Source of the DNA: Algoriphagus ornithinivorans
GTDB lineage: Bacteria > Bacteroidota > Bacteroidia > Cytophagales > Cyclobacteriaceae
Assembly: GCF_900115305.1 (NCBI RefSeq)
Contig: NZ_FOVW01000001.1
Location: 1 to 64,000, forward strand
DNA length: 64,000 bases
Direction: 5' to 3'
Shown here: in pieces, positions 25,123 through 33,795 of the stretch
How positions within the stretch are numbered: position 1 is the first letter of the stretch
How the letters are laid out: the number at the start of each line of letters is the position of its first letter
Notes under the pieces: model-generated
Seen by the model: only the letters and a program-made list of their open reading frames with translations
Told to the model about the DNA's origin: nothing
The model's database searches: none
Made by a program: the position numbers and the translations under genes

Positions 25123-25641
25123 TTACTCCTTTACTGGAGCGATAACTCTTACCTCACTTTCGGAAATAATCTGGTCAATATATATTCCGGTCAAAGTCAG
25201 GTTGGCAGAGTCAGCATAAGTTTTTAATTCCTCCTTCACAGTTTCCGGTCCAGGCATCACCCATTTATTTCCCCTAATCGTAGCAAGTAAATAGCTTGAT
25301 TCAGCAAAAATCCGGGTTTCATATTTCTCGCCTGTGAGCGATTGATTTAATCCGATGAATACTTTCATTGTGTCTAATTTACCTGCCGGCTCCACTTCAT
25401 AGATGGTATGAAGGCTAGATCCTGGACGTAAGTTTTTTTGCCCTTCCATTTCCTTAAAGGCTTCTGCAAGCTTCTCATCTTGAGGTATGCCTACAAAATA
25501 GATTCCGCTGAGAGGTGGAGGCGTTTTTTGCTCCCAAGTAATTTCAATTGGATTTTTTCCTCCAAGATTTACAAAAACGTAATAGGCTGAAGCTCCTAGA
25601 AAAAAAAGAACCAATAGAATTACAAAAACCTTCTTTACCAT
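25123..25641 (-). CDS. Membrane-anchored protein of unknown function (GyrI-like fold possible)
   Basis: A 172-residue protein with one N-terminal helix (VFVILLVLFFLGASAYYVFV, residues 5-24) and the rest outside. The soluble part has alternating strands and helices (GIYFVGIPQDEKLAEAFKEM, SLHTIYEVEPAGKLDTMKVF, YLLATIRGNKWVMPGPETVK), which could be a small GyrI-like effector domain, but this is uncertain. It starts 2 bp after the stop of the upstream barrel gene, so the two form an operon. No catalytic motif is seen. Confidence 0.65.
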   Translation of the reverse strand: MVKKVFVILLVLFFLGASAYYVFVNLGGKNPIEITWEQKTPPPLSGIYFVGIPQDEKLAEAFKEMEGQKNLRPGSSLHTIYEVEPAGKLDTMKVFIGLNQSLTGEKYETRIFAESSYLLATIRGNKWVMPGPETVKEELKTYADSANLTLTGIYIDQIISESEVRVIAPVKE

Positions 25642-25643
25642 AA

Positions 25644-26234
25644 TCAGAATAAGTATCGAACTCCAATGCCGCCTTGACCTTTGATATGGCCCACTCTATC
25701 CAACAGCTCCAAAAAGAATCCTACCTCTGCGAAAACTGAAATAGGGGCTTCACTGAAATAATATTCCGCTCCCCCGAATAGCTCAGGCCCAAAATCAATA
25801 TTGCTTCTTTCTTCTGTCCTTGGTACTAGTCCGGGACCTCCGACCTGGCCTTGGCTGTAGGTGTAATTCACCCTCGTGGAGCGCAATTGTGCACCTATCC
25901 CTGCATAGCCTAAAAGATAGCCTTCAGTGATCTCAAACATATCTGTGATGTCTTCATGCAAAGCTATTCTTCCATGGATGGATGCTCCTTTTTTGGCACT
26001 GTGACCAATGTAAAAGGCATTGGATGCAGGAGGATTATTTTCAAAATCTCTCTGATAATAAGAGTTTCCATTGACTCCTCCGCTTCCGACCATCAGTTCC
26101 CAGGAAATGTAGTCATCAAAGAAGTCTTTGTAAGTCAAAGAAAATGGTTCTCCTAGACGAACGCCTGCTCCTCTTTCCTGTGCCATAGCAAAAAAAGGCA
26201 ACAGAAATAAAAGTGTTACTAATCTGTATTTCAC
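25644..26234 (-). CDS. Predicted outer membrane beta-barrel protein
   Basis: A 196-residue protein with a signal peptide (MKYRLVTLLFLLPFFAMAQE) and a mature part of alternating strands: ERGAGVRLGEPFSLTYKDFF, ISWELMVGSGGVNGNSYYQR, YLLGYAGIGAQLRSTRVNYT, ISVFAEVGFFLELLDRVGHI and the terminal GQGGIGVRYLF ending in Phe. This fits an eight-stranded small barrel. The family is not clear. It is the first gene of a pair with the membrane-anchored gene downstream; function unknown. Confidence 0.7.
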   Translation of the reverse strand: MKYRLVTLLFLLPFFAMAQERGAGVRLGEPFSLTYKDFFDDYISWELMVGSGGVNGNSYYQRDFENNPPASNAFYIGHSAKKGASIHGRIALHEDITDMFEITEGYLLGYAGIGAQLRSTRVNYTYSQGQVGGPGLVPRTEERSNIDFGPELFGGAEYYFSEAPISVFAEVGFFLELLDRVGHIKGQGGIGVRYLF

Positions 26235-26273
26235 GATAATAGTTGGTTTTTGAACTTCTAAGCAAAATTCGGG

Positions 26274-28046
26274 CTAAATAGCCATCGTTTTCAATTGCAT
26301 TTGATGCAATTGGGTATAATAGCCACCCTGATTCAGTAAAGAATCGTGCGTTCCCTGCTCCACTATTTCACCTTTATGCAAGACGATAATTTTATCTGCT
26401 TTTTGGATAGTGGAAAGCCTGTGAGCAATGACAATGGAGGTTCTCCCTTTCATCATCCTCTCTATAGACTCCTGAATTAGTTCTTCTGTCTCAGTATCTA
26501 CAGAAGATGTCGCTTCATCCAAGATGATAATTTCAGGATTATATACCATTGCTCTAACAAAGGATATCAGCTGACGCTGCCCAACTGACAAAGTCGCACC
26601 TCTTTCCATTACATTGTAATCCAAACCTCCTGGAAGGCGCTCAATAAATTTCTTTGCACCAACCATTTCAGCTGCTTCCATTACTTGTTCTCTACTGATA
26701 TTGGGATTGCCTAAGGTGATGTTGTAGTAAATGGTATTGGAAAAAAGGAACACGTCCTGTAATACAACCCCTATGTGTTTTCTTAAAGTGCTTAATTCAA
26801 ATTCCCGAATATCTGTTCCGTCGATGGTAATGGAGCCTTTATTGATTTCATAAAAGCGGGAAAGCAAATTGATAATAGAAGATTTCCCAGCCCCTGTAGC
26901 TCCGACCAGTGCTACCGTTTGCCCTGGTTTTACTTCGAAATTGATATTTTTTAATACATAATCTTCATCAACATAAGCAAACCAAAGATCTTTGACTTGA
27001 ATATCTCCTTTGACTTTTTCAGGGCTGAAATTCCCTTCATTAGCAATATGTTCCTTGCTATCCAGCAATTTGAAGATTCTGGAAGAACTCACTACACCCA
27101 TTTGAAGTGTATTGAATCTATCAGCAATCATCCGAATTGGACGGAAAAAAAGCTGCAAATACATGATAAAGGAAATCAAAACTCCTATTTGGAGTTCCAT
27201 GCCCAAAACTCCCACAGCCCCATACCATACCACTAATCCAATACCAATGGCTTGGATGATTTCAGCAACCGGAAAATAAATGGAGTAGTATAGAACTGAT
27301 CGAATGTGCGCTCTTCTATGCTCGCGATTTATTTCTTTGAATTTTTCAAACTCTCTATCCTCCCGGTTGAAAATCTGTACAATATTCATCCCCGTGATGT
27401 GCTCCTGAAGAAATGAGTTGAGGTTAGAAACAGCATTCCTCACATCATTGAAAGTCACCTTGATTTTCTCTTTGAAAATGTAGGTCGAAATGATCATCAA
27501 TGGCAGCGTACATAAACTGACTAAAGTAAGCTTCCAGTCGATATAGAACATCACTCCTAAAATGGTTACTAACTGAAGAAGGTCACCAATAATAGCAGCA
27601 AGTCCCTCGCTGAATACATCTGCCAGCGTTTCGATATCGGAGATATTTCTAGTAACCAATCTACCGATAGGGGTGGTATCGAAAAATTTCAATTTTAATT
27701 TCAACAGGTGATTGTAGAGCCGAACTCTTAAATCTCGGATGATCACTTGACCGATCCAGCCTGAATAATAGGTGTGTGCCCACTGAACAATAGCCTGTAA
27801 AATCATCAGACCCACCAAAATGTAGATCATTCGAATCAGTCCCTGACTATCTCCAATTGCTACATAGTCATCGATGGCGACCTGAATAAAATAGGGTCTT
27901 GTTGGGGCCAAAAGGGCCAAAGCAATAGTCAAGAATACCAAAAAATAGAATTGGGCCTTATAAGGCTTTACGTATTGATAAAGCTGCCTCAGTACTTTGG
28001 TGTCGACTATTTCGCCGGATGATTCTTTTTCTTTCTGTAAGCTCAA
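26274..28046 (-). CDS. ABC exporter, transmembrane and ATPase fused (MsbA/LmrA-type)
   Basis: A 590-residue half-transporter. Six membrane helices (about residues 30-305) precede the nucleotide-binding domain (about 345-580) with Walker A GATGAGKSS, Q-loop VVLQDVFLFSN, signature LSVGQRQLISFVRA, Walker B EIIILDEATSSVDTET and H-loop IAHRLST. The signature LSVGQ differs from the commoner LSGGQ, as in many bacterial heterodimeric-type exporters. It probably pumps lipids or drugs, with ATP hydrolysis at a homo- or heterodimer; the substrate is unknown. It starts 6 bp after truA in the same strand order. Confidence 0.92.
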   Translation of the reverse strand: MSLQKEKESSGEIVDTKVLRQLYQYVKPYKAQFYFLVFLTIALALLAPTRPYFIQVAIDDYVAIGDSQGLIRMIYILVGLMILQAIVQWAHTYYSGWIGQVIIRDLRVRLYNHLLKLKLKFFDTTPIGRLVTRNISDIETLADVFSEGLAAIIGDLLQLVTILGVMFYIDWKLTLVSLCTLPLMIISTYIFKEKIKVTFNDVRNAVSNLNSFLQEHITGMNIVQIFNREDREFEKFKEINREHRRAHIRSVLYYSIYFPVAEIIQAIGIGLVVWYGAVGVLGMELQIGVLISFIMYLQLFFRPIRMIADRFNTLQMGVVSSSRIFKLLDSKEHIANEGNFSPEKVKGDIQVKDLWFAYVDEDYVLKNINFEVKPGQTVALVGATGAGKSSIINLLSRFYEINKGSITIDGTDIREFELSTLRKHIGVVLQDVFLFSNTIYYNITLGNPNISREQVMEAAEMVGAKKFIERLPGGLDYNVMERGATLSVGQRQLISFVRAMVYNPEIIILDEATSSVDTETEELIQESIERMMKGRTSIVIAHRLSTIQKADKIIVLHKGEIVEQGTHDSLLNQGGYYTQLHQMQLKTMAI

Positions 28047-28052
28047 GGTATG

Positions 28053-28811
28053 CTAATCTAAGTAAATATTTTCCGGATATACGATTTTGCTCAGGAATAG
28101 CCCCTTTGCCGGAGCAGCCTTTCCAGCTTTGTTTCGATCTTTGGATTTAATTATTTCATCCATTGATTCCACTGGCTTTTTTCCCAAACCTATATCCACT
28201 AAAGTTCCGACAATCGCCCGTACCATGCCACGTAAAAAACGATTAGCGGTTATATGGAATAACAATTCCCCGTCTTTTTGTTCCCAGTGGGCTTGTTTTA
28301 TTTGACATCTGAAATGATTGACTTCAGTATGGACTTTACTGAAACATTCGAAGTCCTCATGATTCAGTAAAATTAAAGCTGCATCATTCATTTTCTGGAG
28401 ATCAGGAGTGAAAAAAGAAGTCCACGCAAACTCATCTAAAAATGGGCTTTTTCTGAAAATCATCCTGTAAACATAAGATCTCTCTATCGCGTCGAATCGG
28501 GCATGTGCATCATCAGTAACTTTCCTAATCGAATGAATGGCAATTTCCTTAGGAAGAATTCCATTGAGTCCTTTGAGTAATTTTTCCCGGTCAAATTCAT
28601 GAGAAATATCCACATGACAAACTTGCATGCTGGCATGAACACCGGTGTCAGTTCTTCCGCTTCCCATGATAGTCATGGGTGTTTTAAAATAGGTGCTCAA
28701 GGCAGACTCGATGGATTCCTGCACCGTAAAGGCGTTTTGTTGAATCTGCCAACCATGAAAAGGACCTCCATGATAACTCAATTCCAGAAAATATCGCTGA
28801 ATTCTGCTCAT
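28053..28811 (-). CDS. truA: tRNA pseudouridine synthase A
   Basis: A 252-residue enzyme that isomerises uridines 38-40 in the anticodon arm of tRNA. The ATG at 28811 gives MSRIQRYFLELSYHGGPFHG, the normal TruA start; the frame extends 40 codons further upstream through a region that belongs to the divergent gene. The catalytic Asp is in MGSGRTDTGVHASMQV, and FLRGMVRAIVGTLVDIG is the conserved C-terminal motif. It is followed after 6 bp by the ABC exporter. Confidence 0.95.
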   Translation of the reverse strand: MSRIQRYFLELSYHGGPFHGWQIQQNAFTVQESIESALSTYFKTPMTIMGSGRTDTGVHASMQVCHVDISHEFDREKLLKGLNGILPKEIAIHSIRKVTDDAHARFDAIERSYVYRMIFRKSPFLDEFAWTSFFTPDLQKMNDAALILLNHEDFECFSKVHTEVNHFRCQIKQAHWEQKDGELLFHITANRFLRGMVRAIVGTLVDIGLGKKPVESMDEIIKSKDRNKAGKAAPAKGLFLSKIVYPENIYLD

Positions 28812-28913
28812 AAGGCGCAAAGATACAATTCCTGCCTGATTCCGATAGCTTCCATAAGGCTTTCCTTGTGAAAGCGGGGATTTGGGCTTTTCTTTGCCAA
28901 AAATTATAGAAAA

Positions 28914-29396
28914 ATGATTCAGCGCGTTCAAACCATATTTCTTTTCTTAGTAGTCATCTGTATGGGAGTGACTATTGGTTCAACTCTTTGGATACAAAGC
29001 CAAACTGGCTCAGGTACTGGAGATTCTTGGGAATTAACTGCCTTTGTCTTGAATAATGTGGATTCTAGCGGAGAAGTGATTCAATCCTCTTCCAAATGGT
29101 ATATTGCCACATTAGCTTCATTTGCCGGTTTATTAGCTTTGATTTCAATTTTTCAGTACAAGAATCGAACCCGTCAAATGATGTTTAATATGATCAATAG
29201 TTTGATTATGGTAGGCTTGGTTGTTGCCGTGTTTCTTACTACTAATGGGATCAACTCAGCAATCAATGCAGTAGAATCAGGAAGCTATCAGTTAGGTTTT
29301 TGGGTAATTTTGGCTGCAATGGTCCTTAATATGCTAGCCAATCGATTTATTAGAAAAGATGAGGCTCTAGTCAGGTCAGTAGATAGAATCAGATAA
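28914..29396 (+). CDS. DUF4293 membrane protein
   Basis: A 160-residue protein with four hydrophobic helices (about residues 5-25, 60-78, 88-108, 122-142). The start MIQRVQTIFLFLVVICMGVT is highly characteristic of DUF4293, a Bacteroidota family of unknown function. It is divergent from truA, 102 bp apart, and is followed by a terminator, so it is monocistronic. The first helix has the RVQTIFL motif common to the family. Confidence 0.9.
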   Translation: MIQRVQTIFLFLVVICMGVTIGSTLWIQSQTGSGTGDSWELTAFVLNNVDSSGEVIQSSSKWYIATLASFAGLLALISIFQYKNRTRQMMFNMINSLIMVGLVVAVFLTTNGINSAINAVESGSYQLGFWVILAAMVLNMLANRFIRKDEALVRSVDRIR

Positions 29397-29402
29397 AAGA
29401 TG

Positions 29403-29434
29403 CCCTGAGGATTTAAATTCTCAGGGTTTTTTTA
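29403..29434 (+). terminator. Terminator after DUF4293 gene
   Basis: The 7-bp stem CCCTGAG/CTCAGGG is followed by seven T, 6 bp after the stop. Confidence 0.85.
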
Positions 29435-29503
29435 TGGGTTTAAAATTTTGCGATGAATTGAAATCTATTTTCATTTCTTAATTTCAGGGCAAATACATTT
29501 GAC

Positions 29504-30610
29504 ATGAAATTCGAAACCCTAGCAATACATAAAGGAAATACCAATTCGGATAAAAATAATCCGGTTGTTCAACCCATCACACTGAGTACTACTTTCCATC
29601 ACGGAGAGGGTGAAATGCTTTACACTAGGGCTAATAATCCCAATAGGCAGTCCTTGGAGCAAGTAATTGCTGTTTTGGAAAGGGGAGAAGATGCAGCTGC
29701 TTTTTCCTCAGGGAATGCTGCAGGAACAGCTGTTTTTCAGGCATTGGAACCGGGTTCTCACATTGTAGCTCCTGATGACATGTATCATGGACTTCATAAT
29801 TCCATGACCATGTTATTCAAGGGTGTACATGAGGTAAGCTTTGTTGACATGTCCAATCTTGAAGAAGTGAAAAAAGCAACTCGGCCTAACACTAAACTAT
29901 TTTGGGTTGAGACTCCTTCCAATCCCTTGTTGAAAGTCACAGACATCAGGAAAATCTCCGAGCTTGCAAAAGCCCAAAAAGCGCTATTGGTATGCGATAA
30001 TACTTTTGCAACGCCAGTATTTCAAAATCCACTATTGCTTGGCGCAGACATGGTCATGCACAGCAGCACAAAGTATTTTGGAGGGCATAGCGATATCTTA
30101 GGTGGAGCCTTGGTTACTAAAAGTAAAAATGATTTTTGGGAGAAAATCAAAACCGTTCAGAAGGTAGGAGGAGCTGTACCTTCCGCGATGGATTGTTATT
30201 GGTTGTGTCGTAGCATCAGGACTCTTGCCTACAGAATGAAAGGACATGCTGAGCATGCCATGATTCTGGCAGAATATTTAAGCGTTCACCCAAAAGTAGA
30301 AAAAGTACATTATCCAGGATTGAAATCTCATCCGGGACATGAGGTGGCAGCAGGCCAAATGAGCGGGTTTGGAGGAATTGTTTCTTTTCAAATTAAAGGA
30401 GATGCTCAAAGGGCAGATCAATTCATCTCTCATCTTCAACTTTTTGCAAATGCAACCAGTCTAGGAGGAGTGGAGAGTTTGATTGAAAGAAGAGCTGCTG
30501 TAGAAGGTCCAGATACTAAAACTCCGCCAAATTTGATTCGAATTTCTGTAGGCTTAGAGCATACCGATGATTCGCTGGAGGATTTGGATCATGCTTTTTC
30601 CAAGGTTTAA
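29504..30610 (+). CDS. PLP-dependent trans-sulfuration enzyme (cystathionine gamma-synthase/lyase family)
   Basis: A 368-residue PLP enzyme. The core pattern is present: MKFETLAIHKGN, TLSTTFHH, YTRANNPNRQSLEQVIAVLE, AFSSGNAAGTAVFQALEPGS, VETPSNPLLKVTDI, VCDNTFATPVFQNPLLLGAD, and the Schiff-base lysine in MHSSTKYFGGHSDILGGALV. It fits cystathionine gamma-synthase, gamma-lyase or methionine gamma-lyase; the sequence alone does not separate these. The stop codon abuts the stop of the convergent rhodanese gene with no gap. Confidence 0.9.
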   Translation: MKFETLAIHKGNTNSDKNNPVVQPITLSTTFHHGEGEMLYTRANNPNRQSLEQVIAVLERGEDAAAFSSGNAAGTAVFQALEPGSHIVAPDDMYHGLHNSMTMLFKGVHEVSFVDMSNLEEVKKATRPNTKLFWVETPSNPLLKVTDIRKISELAKAQKALLVCDNTFATPVFQNPLLLGADMVMHSSTKYFGGHSDILGGALVTKSKNDFWEKIKTVQKVGGAVPSAMDCYWLCRSIRTLAYRMKGHAEHAMILAEYLSVHPKVEKVHYPGLKSHPGHEVAAGQMSGFGGIVSFQIKGDAQRADQFISHLQLFANATSLGGVESLIERRAAVEGPDTKTPPNLIRISVGLEHTDDSLEDLDHAFSKV

Positions 30611-31018
30611 TCATTCAAAAGGGTATCCCTTTCTAATCCAGTTGCCTAAACCGCCTTCTAAATGGTATATTTTGCTATATCCATTTTTAGTCAAGAATTC
30701 AGAAGCTTGTAAGCTCCTGACTCCTGCGCTACAATAAATCAAGATTTCTTGGTCTTTAGGGAGTTTTAGAATTTGATCCTGAAAATCGGCTCGATAAAAA
30801 TCGATGGAAATAGCATTGGGAATTTTACCTGATGTGATCTCCTCGGCAGTTCTAACATCTATCAAAAGGGCTTTTCCGGAGGAAAGCTTTTCAGAAAATT
30901 CTTTCTCGTCCAGCGAGACAACCGAATTTTTTACTTTTTCAGAGGATTGATTTTCTCCTTTTGGAGTACAGGCCAATACGCTGGTTATGAAGAGAAGTAA
31001 TAGAGCTAGGTTTTTCAT
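30611..31018 (-). CDS. Rhodanese-domain lipoprotein
   Basis: A 135-residue protein with a lipoprotein signal (MKNLALLLLFITSVLAC, lipid Cys17) and a single rhodanese domain (about residues 35-132): LIDVRTAEEITSGKIPNAIS, QILKLPKDQEILIYCSAGVR. The active-site loop CSAGVRS carries the sulfur-accepting Cys. It is predicted to sit in the cell envelope and to transfer sulfane sulfur or act in sulfur or thiol redox chemistry. It lies tail-to-tail with a trans-sulfuration enzyme gene, which may be a functional hint but is not an operon. Confidence 0.9.
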   Translation of the reverse strand: MKNLALLLLFITSVLACTPKGENQSSEKVKNSVVSLDEKEFSEKLSSGKALLIDVRTAEEITSGKIPNAISIDFYRADFQDQILKLPKDQEILIYCSAGVRSLQASEFLTKNGYSKIYHLEGGLGNWIRKGYPFE

Positions 31019-31155
31019 ACAGCAAAAAAAAGAAGGTTTCTTCTAATTCTTGGTGATTTTTTTCACATTTCTTCATGAGGAAACAAGGAAAAAGCTGATA
31101 CAAATCATAGAATTTTTAGAAAATTAGTTTTATACTTAGGGAAGCAAATGGCAAA

Positions 31156-31605
31156 ATGATGAGAATTCCCAAGGCTCAAATATTCGAAGCGTGTAAGCTC
31201 AAGCAAGAGCAGATTATTTCTGATTTCAAGACAGAAATATCCAATTTAAAGAGTGAAATCTATGATCGGGATGTTATTCCAAGTCAAGGCGACTCAAGCT
31301 CTTCAGAGCGCCATCAGGTCTTGCTCAGATATGAGCAGGAGCTTGAACATTTGGAACAGGAGTTAGGTGTTTTGGATTCTATTTCTGATGAAAAGATTTG
31401 TGAAATAGTTGAACTTGGAGCGGTAGTAATTACTGATTCGCTCAGTTTTTTTGTCTCGATTTCTGCTGAAGAGTTGAATGTAAATGGTGATAAAATCTTT
31501 GGAATCTCAGTTCAGGCTCCACTGTTTAAGGCCATGAAAGGAAAGAAAAAGGGAGATACTTTTTCCATCAATCAAAAGCAATACGAGATTTCGGATGTCT
31601 ATTAA
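31156..31605 (+). CDS. GreA/GreB-like protein of unknown function
   Basis: A 149-residue protein. An N-terminal coiled coil (about residues 5-75; EACKLKQEQIISDFKTEISN, RHQVLLRYEQELEHLEQELG) is followed by a small beta domain (about 85-147; IVELGAVVITDSLSFFVSIS, KIFGISVQAPLFKAMKGKKK). The last part resembles the FKBP-like C-terminal domain of GreA/GreB transcript cleavage factors, with GKKKGDTF replacing their GKxxGD turn. The acidic tip residues of true Gre factors are not clearly conserved, so it may act as an anti-Gre or a Gfh-like regulator (inference). It is divergent from the rhodanese gene. Confidence 0.7.
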   Translation: MMRIPKAQIFEACKLKQEQIISDFKTEISNLKSEIYDRDVIPSQGDSSSSERHQVLLRYEQELEHLEQELGVLDSISDEKICEIVELGAVVITDSLSFFVSISAEELNVNGDKIFGISVQAPLFKAMKGKKKGDTFSINQKQYEISDVY

Positions 31606-31697
31606 TTCCCTTTAAAATTGATTGTTTTTCAAGAATTTAGCGAATTATATTAGGATTTTTCTTAACTTTTTAGAGGGTTATATAATAAAAAAGAACC

Positions 31698-32093
31698 ATG
31701 CCAGCACAAGCCTTAGAATTAATCTTAGGTAGACAATTTGTAGATAGTCTCAGTATGCCCGCATTTTTGGTAGATACCGAGGGTAATTTATTGTTTTATA
31801 ATGAACCTGCAGAACAAATTTTCGGACTTCGGTTTGGTGAGACTGGTGGGATGAGAGTAGAGGAATGGTCTACAATTTTTACTCCTACAGATAAAGATGG
31901 CAAACTGCTCCCTCCAGAAGGACTACCACTCGTAAAGACCCTGACATCTAAAGAACCGGCCCATGGATCTTTTTATATAGATAATTTGAACGGAGAAAGG
32001 ATTTTTATCACGGTGACGGCATTTCCAATTATTGGTAGGCCAGATCGGTATCTAGGAGCTATGGCTATGTTTTGGAAAAGCGAAATGCTATGA
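31698..32093 (+). CDS. Single PAS-domain protein
   Basis: A 131-residue protein that is one PAS domain: FVDSLSMPAFLVDTEGNLLF, YNEPAEQIFGLRFGETGGMR, EEWSTIFTPTDKDGKLLPPE, ERIFITVTAFPIIGRPDRYL, GAMAMFWKSEML. No output domain or histidine kinase part follows, so it would have to act through a partner. Its stop overlaps the start of the MBL-fold gene (ATGA at 32090-32093), so the two are translationally coupled and may form a sensor-enzyme pair. Ligand unknown. Confidence 0.85.
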   Translation: MPAQALELILGRQFVDSLSMPAFLVDTEGNLLFYNEPAEQIFGLRFGETGGMRVEEWSTIFTPTDKDGKLLPPEGLPLVKTLTSKEPAHGSFYIDNLNGERIFITVTAFPIIGRPDRYLGAMAMFWKSEML

Positions 32094-32923
32094 ATATCAA
32101 AGTTTGGGGCTGTCGAGGATCCCTTCCTTCTCCAGGACCTGAAAATAATAAATACGGAGGGAATACATCCTGCGTCCAGGTCTACGATGAGGATACCTGT
32201 ATTATTTTGGATGCTGGCTCTGGTATCCAACGCCTTGGAAGATTTTTGAGTCCTGAAATTAAGGAAATACATATTTTACTGACTCATCTTCACATAGATC
32301 ACACGATGGGCCTGGGTTTTTTTCTGCCATTATACAATCCAACGGTTGAGGTTCATTTATGGGGACCTTCTTCCAGCACAGATCCTTTGTTACAAAGATT
32401 GAGAAGATATTTTTCAGCTCCCTTATTTCCAGTGAGACTTGGAGATCTACCCAATCATCCGATCATTCATGAGTTGAGTATGACTGATTTTGAACTTGGA
32501 AGATTTAAAATTAAGTCTGAATACGTATGTCACCCAGGGCCAACTCTCGCGTATAGAATTCAATATGGAGATTCAATTTTTGCCTACATTCCGGATCACG
32601 AATTAAGAATTGGGTCAGCTGATTTTCCTAATAATCCAGAATGGACAAGTGGCTTTGAAATCGCAAATAATGCAGACTTACTTTTTCACGATGGGTCATA
32701 TTCTATCAAGGAGTATCCCCAAAAAATTGGTTGGGGACATAGCGCAGTAAAAGATGTTATTTCATTTGCCCAAATGTGCAAGGTCAAGAGGCTTGCTGTA
32801 TTTCATCATGAACCCACCAATACCGATCAGCAACTAGATGAGATTCTTATGAATAATTTGAAGGATCAAACATTTGATTTTCAAATTGAGATGTGTATGG
32901 AGGGAAATACTTATTCTTTTTAA
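32090..32923 (+). CDS. MBL-fold metallohydrolase
   Basis: A 277-residue metallo-beta-lactamase-fold hydrolase. The ATG at 32090 overlaps the PAS gene stop; an upstream in-frame start at 32072 is less likely. It opens MNIKVWGCRGSLPSPGPENN, a hallmark of this MBL subfamily. The metal motif is LLTHLHIDHTMGLGFFLPLY (HxHxDH), and DLLFHDGSYS, GWGHSAVKD and VFHHEPTNTDQQLD carry the remaining ligands. This subfamily is often fused to or encoded beside sensory domains (here PAS) and may hydrolyse a phosphodiester or cyclic nucleotide. The substrate is unknown. Confidence 0.88.
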   Translation: MNIKVWGCRGSLPSPGPENNKYGGNTSCVQVYDEDTCIILDAGSGIQRLGRFLSPEIKEIHILLTHLHIDHTMGLGFFLPLYNPTVEVHLWGPSSSTDPLLQRLRRYFSAPLFPVRLGDLPNHPIIHELSMTDFELGRFKIKSEYVCHPGPTLAYRIQYGDSIFAYIPDHELRIGSADFPNNPEWTSGFEIANNADLLFHDGSYSIKEYPQKIGWGHSAVKDVISFAQMCKVKRLAVFHHEPTNTDQQLDEILMNNLKDQTFDFQIEMCMEGNTYSF

Positions 32924-32944
32924 GGCTATTGGAAACGTTGATTG

Positions 32945-33685
32945 TCAATTTTCCGGATACCAGTTTCTCAATCTAACTTCTACTTCTGGAGTAGTTCCAT
33001 TTACCAAGGTTTTAAATTTCTCTACATCACTCAAACCATTTCCTCCTCGGTAATGATAGGGATAAACTATTCCCGGTTTGAATGCTGACACTGCACTTGC
33101 AGCCTGTTCTACATCCATGGTGTAAGGAAGATTCATGCATACAAAGGCAACATCAATATTATTTAAGGATCTCATTTCAGGTATGTCTTCTGTATCTCCT
33201 GATAGGTAAAAGTTCTTTCCTCCCAGATTCAAAATATATCCATTACCACGTCCTTTTGGATGCCTGGAGTCAGATGTTTCGGGTAAATTGTACATGGGGA
33301 TAGCCGAAATCCCCACCCCTAAAAGACTTTTAGACTCTCCATTCCCCAAAACTTCTACACTTTTGTATGTATTGGCTGGCAGTTTTTCAGCCACAGCCGA
33401 AGGTGCGATAATAATGGCTTGACTGAGATCTAAGCCGTCCAATGTTTCTTGATTATGATGATCTCCGTGAATATCAGTGATTAGTACTATATCTGCATTT
33501 TTTTGATTTGAGAATAGCTCTGCACCACCATAAGGATCGACATAAATTGTTAAGTTTTCATATTCCAATACCACTGTCCCATGCAGGATGGGAGTAACTT
33601 TTACAGGGGTTTTCTCTGTAGGAATTATATCTTGGGCGAATCCTATACTTGTAAAGAAGAGAAAAAGAATGGTCAGTTTTTTCAT
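32945..33685 (-). CDS. Exported MBL-fold hydrolase (UlaG/UPF0173-like)
   Basis: A 246-residue protein with a signal peptide (MKKLTILFLFFTSIGFAQDI) and a metal-dependent hydrolase domain of the L-ascorbate-6-phosphate lactonase UlaG/UPF0173 type. Landmarks are TIYVDPYGGAELFSNQKNAD, VLITDIHGDHHNQETLDGLD, NGYILNLGGKNFYLSGDTED and IVYPYHYRGGNGLSDVEKFK. The first metal motif reads DIHGDHHN (normally THxHxDH). Export to the periplasm argues against a role in ascorbate catabolism. It converges with the MBL gene before it, and the two are not closely related. Confidence 0.85.
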   Translation of the reverse strand: MKKLTILFLFFTSIGFAQDIIPTEKTPVKVTPILHGTVVLEYENLTIYVDPYGGAELFSNQKNADIVLITDIHGDHHNQETLDGLDLSQAIIIAPSAVAEKLPANTYKSVEVLGNGESKSLLGVGISAIPMYNLPETSDSRHPKGRGNGYILNLGGKNFYLSGDTEDIPEMRSLNNIDVAFVCMNLPYTMDVEQAASAVSAFKPGIVYPYHYRGGNGLSDVEKFKTLVNGTTPEVEVRLRNWYPEN

Positions 33686-33795
33686 GGCGAATGTATTTGG
33701 GCTTTAACAAGAAAAGCCTAATTGCTGTTTGGATATTTGATTTAATATCGGGTATTTATCGATTATATTCCACAATCTTTTACAAGATTCACATT

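Noticed and set aside
29494..29501. TACATTTG as promoter of the trans-sulfuration gene
   Set aside because: It ends 2 bp before the start codon, so transcription would begin inside the gene; probably chance in AT-rich DNA.
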